Shown: positions 26,745 through 35,425 of the stretch, one piece after another
Layout: each line of letters begins with the position of its first letter
How positions within the stretch are numbered: position 1 is the stretch's first letter
From: Pseudomonas sp. 31-12
GTDB taxonomy: Bacteria > Pseudomonadota > Gammaproteobacteria > Pseudomonadales > Pseudomonadaceae
Length of the DNA: 64,000 bases
Direction: 5' to 3'
NCBI RefSeq assembly: GCF_003151075.1
Contig: NZ_CP029482.1
Location: 5,704,001-5,768,000 of the forward strand
Made by a program: the position numbers and the translations under genes
The notes under the pieces: model-generated
What the model saw: only the letters and a program-made list of their open reading frames with translations
What the model was told of the DNA's origin: nothing
Database searches by the model: none

Positions 26745-27366
26745 CTGTATTCTCCAGATAATTGTGCAAAATATTTTCGAGAACAGAGGTTGGTGACTCT
26801 TTATTGCCAACATATACATCAATCGCCTGCAGCGCCAGCCGGCGCAGCTCGGTGGTGAGTATGAAACCACATCTGAGCAGCGCCATGATATCGCCAATGT
26901 CTTGATCCGTAGCTCTGCCCAATTTAGAAATGGCAATGTCGATCGGCGATGCAATGTGAACATGCAGAGGAGACTCACTCGCAAACTCGGCAAGTGGAAG
27001 GCTTCGCTCCCAGTAATCCTCGTGAACGGGCCCAAAGCTTGTGTTGTATTGAAGGTCGTAGTTCAGCTCCATCAGTCGACCGGATCGCTCATCGAAAAAT
27101 TGTTCGGGAACCTCTGCGAGCATGGTTTGAAGGTGGAGACTTTTGGGGACATTAGCCTCGTAAATCTCGGCATCGACATCCGTGGAAACACGGTGATTTG
27201 TATATAAGTGAACCGCACACCCACCGAACACAATAATTTTTACCGCCCCAGTTTCTGCATACTCAAGCACCAACTCAGCTTCGACAGATTTGAACATTGA
27301 AATCAAAGCCTGCCCTAACGCTGTGCTCGTATTAACACGGGGAATGATTACGTCCGGCAAATCCAT
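26728..27366 (-). CDS. DUF6036/AbiEii-like nucleotidyltransferase
   Basis: A 212-aa predicted nucleotidyltransferase. Core motif: VFGGCAVHLYTNHR (46-59) with TDVD (62-65), the G-G...D-x-D arrangement of Pol-beta-type NTases. A downstream KLGRATDQDIGDI block matches the K-x-x-R...D-x-x-D pattern of DUF6036/DUF1814 (AbiEii-like) proteins. A GAGGTTC ribosome site precedes the ATG. It is followed by an overlapping 150-aa gene. Such NTases include toxins of AbiE-like systems, but the gene order here does not match classical AbiEi-AbiEii, and function is not proven. Confidence 0.75.
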   Translation of the reverse strand: MDLPDVIIPRVNTSTALGQALISMFKSVEAELVLEYAETGAVKIIVFGGCAVHLYTNHRVSTDVDAEIYEANVPKSLHLQTMLAEVPEQFFDERSGRLMELNYDLQYNTSFGPVHEDYWERSLPLAEFASESPLHVHIASPIDIAISKLGRATDQDIGDIMALLRCGFILTTELRRLALQAIDVYVGNKESPTSVLENILHNYLENTDGEAP

Positions 27367-27395
27367 ATTCGAACCTCTAACAACTAAACGCCAGA

Positions 27396-27474
27396 CAGCT
27401 GTTTCAGCTGATTTGGCAAAGTCCTGAGGTTAGAAAGGCGACTTCCGACCGACAACCTGAAAGGTTTGTAGGAA
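27396..27474 (-). promoter_or_regulatory. Upstream element shared with the DUF6124 locus
   Basis: Contains AGGTT (27427-27431) and AACCT (27454-27458) framing a spacer, and on the gene side a small hairpin CAGCTG/CAGCTG (27396-27410). The block aligns with 41205..41253 (AGGTTAGA.A...CTTCC.ACC..CAACCTGAAA) and lies just upstream of the nucleotidyltransferase gene in the same orientation as the other copy relative to its gene. Confidence 0.55.
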
Positions 27475-27569
27475 GGTTCTGCCACATTGGTAGGCAGGAG
27501 AACTGGACCTCGCTTCAGTTGCGTGCCTGTTTCGAGACTTGGTGTGCAAACAACTGAATCGCCCCCAAT

Positions 27570-27607
27570 AAAAAGCCCCGCTCTTCTCTCGAAGGGCGGG
27601 GCTTTTC
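27570..27607. terminator. Terminator after cyoE, second of a duplicated pair
   Basis: Stem AAAAGCCCCGC with GGCGGGGCTTTT, loop TCTTCTCTCGAAG-type, lying 18 bases after cyoE on its transcription side. It is bidirectional in form. It shares a 26-base block with one mismatch with the 26.2 kb terminator. Confidence 0.9.
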
Positions 27608-27624
27608 TTTACAGCATCCGACGT

Positions 27625-28512
27625 TTAAGGCGCGTACGTCAGCAACAACTCGCTCGGCACTTTGAAGTCCAGGGACATCATCACGCTCAACGCGGTAATG
27701 GTGAAGATCGAGAACACGAACAGCTTGCGTGCCCAGACCGTGTCATCCACTGCCTTGTAGCCGGTCCAGGCCATGTACAACCAGTACATGCCCATGGCTG
27801 CGGCGACGGCGAGGTAGCTCATGCCGGCGTAGCCGCTGAAGGTCAGCATCAAGGTCGCCACGAGGAAGGCCAGGATGTAGATCAGGATGTGCTTCTTGGC
27901 CACTTGAATCCCGCGCTTCACAGGCAGCACCGGAATCGATGCGGCCAGGTAATCGTTGAAGCGGAAGATCGCGATGGCGTAGGAATGCGGCATCTGCCAC
28001 AGGCTGAACATCACCAGCAGCGTCAGTGCGGCCATGTCGAAACTGTTGGTCACAGCCACGTAGCCAATCACCGGCGGCATTGCGCCCGACAGACTGCCCA
28101 CCAGCGTGCCGTGAACCGACTTGCGCTTGAGGTACAGGCTGTAGAAGCCGACGTAGATGACAAAGCCGATCACCGCGAACAACGCGGCCAACGGGTTGGC
28201 CACTTTGTACAACAGTGCAACGCCGAAAACACCCAGGACGGTCGCAAAAGCCAGGGCCAGTTTCAGGGAGATCAAGCCCTGGACCAGCGCCCGGTTTTTG
28301 GTGCGTTCCATCTTCAGGTCGATGTCGCGGTCGATGCAGTTGTTGAACACGCAACCGGAAGCCACTACCAGGGAGGTGCCGATCATTGCGGCCAGGAAAA
28401 TGGCCAGATCGACATGCCCTTTCGAGGCCAGGAAAAATCCGCCTGCCACAGAAAGCACGTTACCGAAAATGATCCCCGGTTTGGTGATTTGGATAAAGTG
28501 CTTCAAGGACAT
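27625..28512 (-). CDS. cyoE: Protohaem IX farnesyltransferase (haem O synthase)
   Basis: CyoE (295 aa) attaches a farnesyl group to haem B to make haem O for the bo3 oxidase. It is a UbiA-family integral membrane prenyltransferase with the catalytic Asp-rich motif [19 protein letters not shown] (about 70-88) and eight or nine hydrophobic helices. It is the last gene of cyoABCDE, 11 bases after cyoD. Confidence 0.96.
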   Translation of the reverse strand: MSLKHFIQITKPGIIFGNVLSVAGGFFLASKGHVDLAIFLAAMIGTSLVVASGCVFNNCIDRDIDLKMERTKNRALVQGLISLKLALAFATVLGVFGVALLYKVANPLAALFAVIGFVIYVGFYSLYLKRKSVHGTLVGSLSGAMPPVIGYVAVTNSFDMAALTLLVMFSLWQMPHSYAIAIFRFNDYLAASIPVLPVKRGIQVAKKHILIYILAFLVATLMLTFSGYAGMSYLAVAAAMGMYWLYMAWTGYKAVDDTVWARKLFVFSIFTITALSVMMSLDFKVPSELLLTYAP

Positions 28513-28523
28513 CCGGATTTACC

Positions 28524-28859
28524 TCAGTGCGCCATCATGTTGGTGTGGATGCTGAACATGATCCACAGCGACAGGCCAACCAGCAGGACGATCACGATGG
28601 CGGCGAAAACAAACGCAATCACGTTGTTACGCTGCGCGGCCGAACGGTCCAGGTGGAGGAAGTACACCAGGTGCACCAGCACCTGGATCACTGCGAAGGC
28701 CAGTACGATCCACAGGGTCATGGCTTTCGGCAGCGATGGGTACATCACCAGGCCGAAAGGAATGACGGTCAGGATCACCGACAGAATGAAACCGATAGCG
28801 TAAGACTTGACGCTGCCGTGGCCGGCGTCGTGGCTATCGTGGGAATGAGCGTTAGCCAT
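28524..28859 (-). CDS. cyoD: Cytochrome bo3 ubiquinol oxidase subunit IV
   Basis: CyoD (111 aa) is the small three-TM assembly/stability subunit of the quinol oxidase. The motif KSYAIGFILSVILTVIPFGL and HLVYFLHLDRS are typical. It begins directly after cyoC, with no gap, and its His-rich N-terminus (HSHDSHDAGHG) is characteristic. Confidence 0.94.
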   Translation of the reverse strand: MANAHSHDSHDAGHGSVKSYAIGFILSVILTVIPFGLVMYPSLPKAMTLWIVLAFAVIQVLVHLVYFLHLDRSAAQRNNVIAFVFAAIVIVLLVGLSLWIMFSIHTNMMAH

Positions 28860-29486
28860 TTACATAGTCCCCATCAGATAAACAACGGTGAATACGCAGA
28901 TCCACACCACGTCCAGGAAGTGCCAGAACAGGCTCAGGCAGCTCAGACGGGTCTTGTTGGTCGCCGTCAGGCCGTTTTTCTGCACCTGGTACATCATGAT
29001 CGCCATCCAGATCAGACCACTGGTCACGTGCAGACCGTGGGTGCCGACCAGGGTGAAGAACCCGGACAGGAAGCCGCTGCGGCTAGGGCCGTAACCTTCG
29101 GCGATCAAGATGTGGAACTCGTTGATCTCCATGGCGATAAAGCCGGCGCCCAGCAGGAAGGTCATGCCCAACCAGCCCAGGACCTGATTCTTCTTGCCCT
29201 TGAACAACGCCAGCATGGCGAAGCCGTAGGTGATCGAACTGAACAGCAGCAGAGCGGTTTCGCCCAGTACGTATGGCAGTTCGAAGATGTCGTGGCCCGA
29301 CGGGCCACCCGCTACGTTGTTAACCAGTACCGCGTAGACCGCGAAGATCGACGCAAACAGGATGCAGTCGGTCATCAGGTAGAGCCAGAAACCGAATACG
29401 GTCATCTCGCCCGAGTCGTGGTGATGGTCATCGTGCCCATGTCCATCGACATGGGTGTGTCCAGCATTGGTCACTAAGTTCGACAT
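28860..29486 (-). CDS. cyoC: Cytochrome bo3 ubiquinol oxidase subunit III
   Basis: CyoC (208 aa) is the five-TM subunit III of the haem-copper quinol oxidase. The motifs [18 protein letters not shown] and the conserved [12 protein letters not shown] are visible. The N-terminal tail is His-rich ([14 protein letters not shown]). It is the third gene of cyoABCDE. Confidence 0.95.
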   Translation of the reverse strand: MSNLVTNAGHTHVDGHGHDDHHHDSGEMTVFGFWLYLMTDCILFASIFAVYAVLVNNVAGGPSGHDIFELPYVLGETALLLFSSITYGFAMLALFKGKKNQVLGWLGMTFLLGAGFIAMEINEFHILIAEGYGPSRSGFLSGFFTLVGTHGLHVTSGLIWMAIMMYQVQKNGLTATNKTRLSCLSLFWHFLDVVWICVFTVVYLMGTM

Positions 29487-29489
29487 GGT

Positions 29490-31520
29490 TTAAGCCTGTT
29501 CCAACGAGGTTTCAACACGGGTGGCGGTGGCTGGGATTTTCCCGGCCGCTACCAGACGCTTGTGCTGCTCGGCTTCGATGCGTTCGATTGTCTCGACCGG
29601 CACCATGTAGCCTTGGTCATCACGTGCAGCGTGGATCACGAAGTAGACCACGGTGCCAACCAGGCCAACGATGGCCAGCCACCAGATGTGCCAGATCATC
29701 GCGAAACCGAACACAGTCAACAGAGCGCCCATGACCACACCGGTCGCGGTGTTGTTTGGCATGTGGATCGGCTCGTACTTGGCCGGAGCCTGGTACGCGG
29801 TACCGTTTTCCTTGGCTTCGGTGAACGGGTCGATGGTTTCGGCTTTTGGCAGCACAGCGAAGTTGTAGAACGGTGGTGGCGACGAGGTCGACCATTCCAG
29901 CGTGTGGGCATTCCACGGGTCGCCGTGTTCGCACATGTTTTCCGGCTTGTTGCGATCACGCACACTCACGTAGAGCTGGATCAGCTGGCAAGCGATACCC
30001 ACAGCGATCATCACCGCACCGAACATGGCGACGTACAGGTACGGCACCCACTCAGGGTTGGTGGTGGCGTTCAGACGACGGGTCATGCCCATGAAGCCCA
30101 GTGCATAGAGCGGCATGAACGCGACAAAGAAGCCCGAGATCCAGAACCAGAACGCTGCCTTGCCCCAACCTTCGTGCAGCTTGAAGCCGAACGCTTTAGG
30201 GAAGTAGAAAGCGAAGCCGGCGATGTAGCCGAATACCGCGCCGCCGATGATCACGTTGTGGAAGTGAGCGATCACGAACAGGCTGTTGTGCAGGACGAAG
30301 TCAGCACCCGGGATGGCCAGCAATACGCCGGTCATGCCGCCGATGGCGAAAGTCACCATGAAGCCCAGGGTCCACAGAACCTGGCTGGTGAAACGCAGAC
30401 GGCCTTGGTAAATGGTGAACAGCCAGTTGAATAGCTTCACACCCGTCGGGATCGAAATCAGCATCGTCGCCAGACCGAAGAAGGCGTTGACGCTGGCACC
30501 CGAACCCATGGTGAAGAAGTGGTGCAGCCAGACCATGAAGCCCAGGATCGAGATCGCGCCCGATGCGTAGACCATCGAGTGGTGGCCGAACAGACGCTTG
30601 CCGGTGAAGGTCGAGATGACTTCGGAGAAGATCCCGAACGCCGGCAGAATCAGGATGTAAACCTCAGGGTGACCCCAGGCCCAGAACAGGTTGACGTACA
30701 TCATCGGATTGCCACCAAGTTCATTGGTGAAAATGTGGAAATCCATGTAACGGTCAAGCGTCAGCAGTGCCAGGGTAGCGGTCAGGATAGGGAACGAAGC
30801 CACGATCAGGACGTTGGCCCAGGTGCAGGTCCAAGTGAAGATCGGCATGTCCATCAGCTTCATGCCAGGGGTACGCATCTTCAGCACGGTGGCCAGGAAG
30901 TTGACCCCCGTCAGCGTCGTACCTAACCCGGATAGCTGTAGCGCCCAGATGTAGTAATCCATCCCCACGCCAGGGCTGTATTGCAGGCCCGACAGCGGCG
31001 GATAGGCAACCCAGCCGGTCTTGGCGAATTCGCCGACGCCCAGGGACAGGTTGATCAGCACCACGCCCGATACCAGCAGCCAGAAGCTCAAGGAGTTCAG
31101 GAACGGATAGGCAACGTCACGCGCGCCGATCTGCAGCGGCACTGCAAGGTTCATCAGGCCGGTGAAGAATGGCATCGCCATGAAGATGATCATGATCACA
31201 CCGTGAGCGGTGAAGATCTGGTCATAGTGTTCAGGTGGCAGGTAGCCAGGCGAACCCTCGGTGGCCATGGCCAGCTGGGTACGCATCATGATGGCGTCGG
31301 CAAAACCGCGCAGCAGCATGACCATGGCGACGATGATGTACATCACGCCGATTTTCTTGTGGTCGACCGAGGTCAGCCACTCGGTCCACAAATAAGTCCA
31401 CTTCTTGAAGTAGGTGATTGCAGCGAACAGCGCCAGACCGCCGAGCGCGATCATGGCGATGGTAATCATCACGATCGGTTCGTGGAACGGGACCGCTTCC
31501 CAACTTAATTTACCAAACAT
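29490..31520 (-). CDS. cyoB: Cytochrome bo3 ubiquinol oxidase subunit I
   Basis: CyoB (676 aa) is the catalytic subunit: it oxidises ubiquinol, reduces O2 to water and pumps protons. It carries the low-spin haem, high-spin haem and CuB. Visible ligand motifs are [18 protein letters not shown] (His crosslinked to Tyr), [10 protein letters not shown] (CuB His pair) and the later [10 protein letters not shown] helix holding the haem ligands. About 15 TM helices, full length for the family. It starts three bases after cyoA. Confidence 0.97.
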   Translation of the reverse strand: MFGKLSWEAVPFHEPIVMITIAMIALGGLALFAAITYFKKWTYLWTEWLTSVDHKKIGVMYIIVAMVMLLRGFADAIMMRTQLAMATEGSPGYLPPEHYDQIFTAHGVIMIIFMAMPFFTGLMNLAVPLQIGARDVAYPFLNSLSFWLLVSGVVLINLSLGVGEFAKTGWVAYPPLSGLQYSPGVGMDYYIWALQLSGLGTTLTGVNFLATVLKMRTPGMKLMDMPIFTWTCTWANVLIVASFPILTATLALLTLDRYMDFHIFTNELGGNPMMYVNLFWAWGHPEVYILILPAFGIFSEVISTFTGKRLFGHHSMVYASGAISILGFMVWLHHFFTMGSGASVNAFFGLATMLISIPTGVKLFNWLFTIYQGRLRFTSQVLWTLGFMVTFAIGGMTGVLLAIPGADFVLHNSLFVIAHFHNVIIGGAVFGYIAGFAFYFPKAFGFKLHEGWGKAAFWFWISGFFVAFMPLYALGFMGMTRRLNATTNPEWVPYLYVAMFGAVMIAVGIACQLIQLYVSVRDRNKPENMCEHGDPWNAHTLEWSTSSPPPFYNFAVLPKAETIDPFTEAKENGTAYQAPAKYEPIHMPNNTATGVVMGALLTVFGFAMIWHIWWLAIVGLVGTVVYFVIHAARDDQGYMVPVETIERIEAEQHKRLVAAGKIPATATRVETSLEQA

Positions 31521-31523
31521 CGT

Positions 31524-32468
31524 TTACTCCTCTGCCCCGGCAGCTGAATGCGAGTTCATGTCCATTCCTTGCGTAGCGGCCACTTCTTTCTCTTTCTTCT
31601 CGTGCTTGACCTTCGGACCCGGTTTCATGCCTTCGTACTTGTCGACGATGATCTGGAACAGGTTCGGAGTGACCGAGGAGTAGAGCTCGACTGGGTTGTT
31701 CTGGCTCGGCTTGGAAAGGGCTGCGTATTCAGCTTCTTCAAGCTGTTTAGGTGCCTTTTTGACTTCACTTACCCAGGCGTCGAAATCTTCCTGGGAAGTG
31801 GCGATAGCCTTGAATTTCATGCCGGTGAAACCAGCGCCGCTGTAGTTGGCGGAGATACCGTCCATTTCAGCGTTCTGGTTGGCGATCAGGTGCAGTTTGG
31901 TCTGCATGCCGGCCATCGCGTAGATCTGGCCACCCAGGGCCGGGATGAAGAACGAGTTCATCACGGAGTCCGAAGTCACCTTGAAGTTGATCGGCGTGTG
32001 CGCCGGGAACACGATCTTGTTGACGGTGGCGATGCCTTGCTCCGGATAGATGAACATCCACTTCCAGTCCAGCGCGACCACTTCAATGGTGATCGGCTTG
32101 ACGTCGGATTCCAGCGGCTTGTATGGATCCAGCGCGTGGGTCGACTTGTAGGTGATGTAACCCAGGGCAATGATGATCAGTACCGGGATCGTCCACACTG
32201 CGATTTCGATCTTGGTGGAGTGCGACCACTTCGGTGTGTAGACGGCATCCTGGTTAGACGCGCGGTATTTCCAGGCGAACAGGAAGGTCATGACGATGAC
32301 CGGTACCACGACCAGAAGCATCAGCAGCGTTGCGGTGATGATCAGGTTTCGCTCATCCAGGCCAACCTGGCCCTTGGGATCGAGCAAGGTCATGTTGCAG
32401 CCTGACAGCAACAACGTGCCGAGCAGCGGCAATAAGCCTAGTAGTCTGGGGTACCTGTTTTTACTCAT
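31524..32468 (-). CDS. cyoA: Cytochrome bo3 ubiquinol oxidase subunit II
   Basis: CyoA (314 aa) is the lipid-anchored subunit II. Signal peptide and lipobox LLSGC with lipid Cys at residue 24, two TM helices (about 44-66 and 89-110), then the periplasmic cupredoxin-like domain, which lacks CuA ligands as expected for a quinol oxidase. I start it at 32468 ([10 protein letters not shown]) with a GAGGTCGTG ribosome site; the upstream residues have no support. First gene of the operon. Confidence 0.96.
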   Translation of the reverse strand: MSKNRYPRLLGLLPLLGTLLLSGCNMTLLDPKGQVGLDERNLIITATLLMLLVVVPVIVMTFLFAWKYRASNQDAVYTPKWSHSTKIEIAVWTIPVLIIIALGYITYKSTHALDPYKPLESDVKPITIEVVALDWKWMFIYPEQGIATVNKIVFPAHTPINFKVTSDSVMNSFFIPALGGQIYAMAGMQTKLHLIANQNAEMDGISANYSGAGFTGMKFKAIATSQEDFDAWVSEVKKAPKQLEEAEYAALSKPSQNNPVELYSSVTPNLFQIIVDKYEGMKPGPKVKHEKKEKEVAATQGMDMNSHSAAGAEE

Positions 32469-33213
32469 CTCACGACCTCTAAAGCAGCTTGCGCAATGCA
32501 GTTGGGTTTTGATCGCCAACACTTCACCCTGCCAAGGGTTGGCATTTTTCTTGGATTGAATAAGGGCTGCCCGTCGCGCGTCAGACGCTGTTCGACAAAT
32601 CCTGGGCTAGCGGTAAGTTCTTATTCGAATTCGTGGTCAAAGGCCTTGTTACAGACCAATTCCATTTGGTGCGGATAGTTGGAAGGCTCCGACACCTGGG
32701 AGTCGCACGAAGCGTTCAGCTCCTCGACGCCCTGTTTTCCTGCTCAAGGTGAGCAGTGCCGGAATTCAGTGCGGGCGATTGTAGATACGTAGCGATCCAT
32801 AAACCATGTCTCATCCCGAAATAATTTTTATCCATTCCAGCAACAATCATTAACGGTTTTTGCAAAAGTGCGGCATCTTATCGAAATTCATTCTCAACAA
32901 AAACACCAAAATTTGTAGGTCTACCGCACGCAGTTCAGACAGCTATCAGGGCTTGTGCAGACACTTCGAGGATGCCCTAGCCCCTATCAGACAAGGGCTC
33001 TGGCGATTCGCCAGCCCCTGTTAAAACTGCCTGCTTGCGCGTGATAGCCTTTAAATCGACAGACGCCTGAGCAGGCCAATTTCGTTGTCTGGCTATGCAC
33101 CAATCAGGCACCTTGAAATGCCTTGCGACAGCCTCGCTGTGACAACATGTCGCACACGTGTCGCACCCTTCGCTGCCGCACATCACTAACTTTTTACGCC
33201 GACCCTGAAATGC
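32469..33213. other. Gene-free region upstream of cyoABCDE
   Basis: About 745 bases with no gene I can support. Short frames here overlap and lack ribosome sites. The part 32820-32930 is AT-rich (runs such as ATAATTTTTATCC and AAAACACCAAAATTTG) and is the best place for regulatory DNA of the cyo operon. I saw no clear ANR or Fur consensus and do not assign a promoter. Confidence 0.5.
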
Positions 33214-33254
33214 AAAACGCCCCGGTCCTCTTGATGAAGGACCGGGGCGTTTTT
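33214..33254. terminator. Strong terminator downstream of dsbB
   Basis: Perfect hairpin AAAACGCCCCGGTCC / GGACCGGGGCGTTTT with a short loop TCTTGATGA, tracts of A and T on both sides. It lies 40 bases after the dsbB stop on its strand. Confidence 0.95.
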
Positions 33255-33294
33255 CGTTTCAGTAACGGATCGTCCGCGCGAGTGGCGGATGACC

Positions 33295-33804
33295 TCAGCG
33301 CAACGCTTTGCGGTTACGCGAAGTGAGCAGCGGCACCAGCACCACGATCAGCACGAACGCAACCAGCGCCCACTGCGCCAGCGACAAACCGAGGACCGGC
33401 GGGTACGGCGTGGAACAGAAACCGTCGACCTGGAAGCCCAGCGGGAAGATCTTCGCCAGCGGCAGGCCATCAACAATCGGTTGCAGCACATCGATGCCAC
33501 AACTCACTGCCGGGTAGAACTGGGTGTAAACGTGATGCCCGGCCACGGCGACGCCTGCGATGGCGCAGATGACCACCAGCGTCTCGAACACCGTGATGCT
33601 GCGACGGGTGCGCATGGCCGCGCCAATGAAGGCAAACAGCGCAATCAGCAACAGCGCATAACGTTGCAGGATGCACAGCGGGCACGGCGCCTCGCCCAGC
33701 ACAATTTGCATGTACAGCGCGCCACCGATCAGCGCCAGGCAGATGATGCCCAGCAACACCAGATAGCGCCGTTCACGTCCCAACCGCATCGTTTCCTCGC
33801 TCAT
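33295..33804 (-). CDS. dsbB: Disulfide bond formation protein DsbB
   Basis: DsbB (169 aa) reoxidises DsbA in the periplasm and passes electrons to quinone. Four TM helices and the two cysteine pairs are clear: C41/C44 in APCPLC and C102/C130 in the second periplasmic loop. A conserved arginine follows the first pair (LQRYALL). Pseudomonas species usually carry two DsbB paralogues, so the number cannot be given. Single gene with its own terminator. Confidence 0.95.
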   Translation of the reverse strand: MSEETMRLGRERRYLVLLGIICLALIGGALYMQIVLGEAPCPLCILQRYALLLIALFAFIGAAMRTRRSITVFETLVVICAIAGVAVAGHHVYTQFYPAVSCGIDVLQPIVDGLPLAKIFPLGFQVDGFCSTPYPPVLGLSLAQWALVAFVLIVVLVPLLTSRNRKALR

Positions 33805-33963
33805 CGCGTTTCCCTTGTAAAGATCGATTGCCCGGAAGTCTACACGCAGGCTCCAACCTTTGAGAGCCCGGCGCGTTCCGGTGGTGATCGGGGAATAGAC
33901 GATAAAGCGGTTAAGGAGGGATTAACTTTCGAAGGTTTTTACGAATGAAGACCGAGGTGGGCC

Positions 33964-34050
33964 AATCGCGAGCAGGCTCGCTCCCACATTCGATCGCATT
34001 CCCCTGAAAGAACGCGGTCAAGTGTGGGAGCGAGCCTGCTCGCGATGAAG
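33964..34050. repeat. REP doublet (inverted pair)
   Basis: Two opposed units, TCGCGAGCAGGCTCGCTCCC from 33965 and GTGGGAGCGAGCCTGCTCGC from 34024, between dsbB and hmp. Confidence 0.9.
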
Positions 34051-34082
34051 GCGACTCGCTGTTTCCGAGTCGCCGCAGCTGA

Positions 34083-35264
34083 TTATTCCAACGCCGAAGC
34101 CGGCCCGAAGAACTCGTAACGGCTCTGCTTCTCCGGCACACCCAAGGCTTTCAAGTGACGCTTGGTCGCCGCCATAAACCCTTTCGGCCCCAGGAAGTAA
34201 GCATCCACATCACGCTGCTCGGGCAGCCACTCACCCAATTGCTCCCGGCTCAACAACCCGACCTTGTCCGCCGCCGGGCTCACGCCGTCATCTTCGGCGT
34301 AGCAATAGAAGCGCTTGAGCTGCGGGTGACGCGCGGCCAAGGCATCGATCCAGTCGCGGAAGGCGTGAACACTGCCGTTGCGCGCGCAGTGGATAAAGTG
34401 CACCGGCCGCTCAGTCGCCAGCGCCGCTTCCAGCATCGCCAGCGTCGGGGTGATACCGACGCCGCCGCTGATCAGCACCAACGGTTTGTCACTGGCGGTC
34501 AGGGTGAACTCGCCCGATGGCGGGAACAGCTGAATGCTCGAGCCGACATGCAGTTGATCGTGCAAGTGGTTAGAGGCGCGGCCACCGGTCTCTCGCTTGA
34601 CGCTGATGCGGTATTGACCTTTGTTGGCCAGCGCCGACAACGAATAGTTACGGCGGATCTCTTCGCCATCGAGGATCAGTTTCATGCCGATGTACTGGCC
34701 CGGTTCAGCCGCCAGAATCGCGCCTTTGTCCGCAGGTTCGAAGTAGAACGAGGTGATTTCCGCGCTTTCCTCGACCTTGGCCGCGACGATGAATTCACGC
34801 GCCCCGCGCCAGCCGCCGGGGGCTTGTTCCTTTTGATCGTAGATGCTGGTTTCGGCGCCGATCAGGATATCGGCCAATTGACCGTAGGCCGCGCCCCAGG
34901 CACTCATCACTTCAGGGGTGGCGATTTCGTCGCCCAGCACTTCGGAAATGGCGCGCAGCAGGCAATTGCCGACAATCGGGTAGTGTTCGGGCAGGATTTG
35001 CAGGGCCACGTGCTTGTTGATGATCTTGGCGACCAAGTCGCCCAACTGATCGAGCTGGTCGATGTGGCGCGCGTACATCAATACGCCGTTGGCCAGGGCG
35101 CGTGGCTGATCACCGCTGGCCTGGTGGGCCTGGTTGAACAGCGGACGCACTTCCGGGTATTCGGAGAGCATCATGCGGTAGAAGTGAGTGATCAGCGCTT
35201 CGCCACCGCTTTCCAGCAGCGGCACGGTGGATTTGACGATGGCACGGTCTTGAACGCTAAGCAT
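34083..35264 (-). CDS. hmp: Flavohaemoglobin / NO dioxygenase
   Basis: Hmp (393 aa) converts NO and O2 to nitrate using NAD(P)H. The globin domain (1-140) has B10 Tyr29, E7 Gln53 and proximal His85 (NKHVALQ). The FNR-like reductase follows with the FAD motif RNYSLS (about 206-211) and the NAD motif GGVGITP. Full-length for the family. The gene is divergent from norR; operators and a possible sigma-54 promoter are in the intervening 156 bases. RBS AGGAG precedes the ATG. Confidence 0.96.
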   Translation of the reverse strand: MLSVQDRAIVKSTVPLLESGGEALITHFYRMMLSEYPEVRPLFNQAHQASGDQPRALANGVLMYARHIDQLDQLGDLVAKIINKHVALQILPEHYPIVGNCLLRAISEVLGDEIATPEVMSAWGAAYGQLADILIGAETSIYDQKEQAPGGWRGAREFIVAAKVEESAEITSFYFEPADKGAILAAEPGQYIGMKLILDGEEIRRNYSLSALANKGQYRISVKRETGGRASNHLHDQLHVGSSIQLFPPSGEFTLTASDKPLVLISGGVGITPTLAMLEAALATERPVHFIHCARNGSVHAFRDWIDALAARHPQLKRFYCYAEDDGVSPAADKVGLLSREQLGEWLPEQRDVDAYFLGPKGFMAATKRHLKALGVPEKQSRYEFFGPASALE

Positions 35265-35312
35265 AAAGTGACTCCTGGGCTACTTGGGTTACTAACTGAT
35301 TGCCCTAGACTT

Positions 35313-35328
35313 ATCACTTTCCATGCCA
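35313..35328 (-). promoter_or_regulatory. Possible sigma-54 promoter of hmp
   Basis: On the hmp strand the sequence TGGCATGGAAAGTGAT has the -24 TGGCA element, ten bases, then GA where GC is usual at -12. The NorR sites are suitably upstream. The imperfect -12 makes this a weak candidate. Confidence 0.35.
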
Positions 35329-35369
35329 GAAATTTAAACGTTTAAAATCAATATCTTATAAACAAGATA

Positions 35370-35425
35370 GTCATATCGACACACACTGCCTTATAGTCAT
35401 ACCGACTACACGGAGTCACTATGAC
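35370..35425. promoter_or_regulatory. NorR binding sites (GT-N7-AC) between hmp and norR
   Basis: GTCATATCGAC at 35370-35380 and GTCATACCGAC at 35396-35406 are near-identical 11-mers with the GT(N7)AC consensus known for NorR. A third, less similar GTCACTATGAC (35415-35425) overlaps the norR start codon. Their positions fit NorR activation of hmp and possibly autoregulation. The first two are the firmest. Confidence 0.75.

Noticed and set aside
32496..33326. Short open frames in the cyoA-dsbB gap
   Set aside because: No ribosome sites, no recognisable protein features, and one overlaps a strong terminator.
34083..35420. Full sigma-54 promoter consensus at hmp
   Set aside because: Only the -24 TGGCA element fits; the -12 GC is replaced by GA, so it is listed with low confidence rather than claimed.
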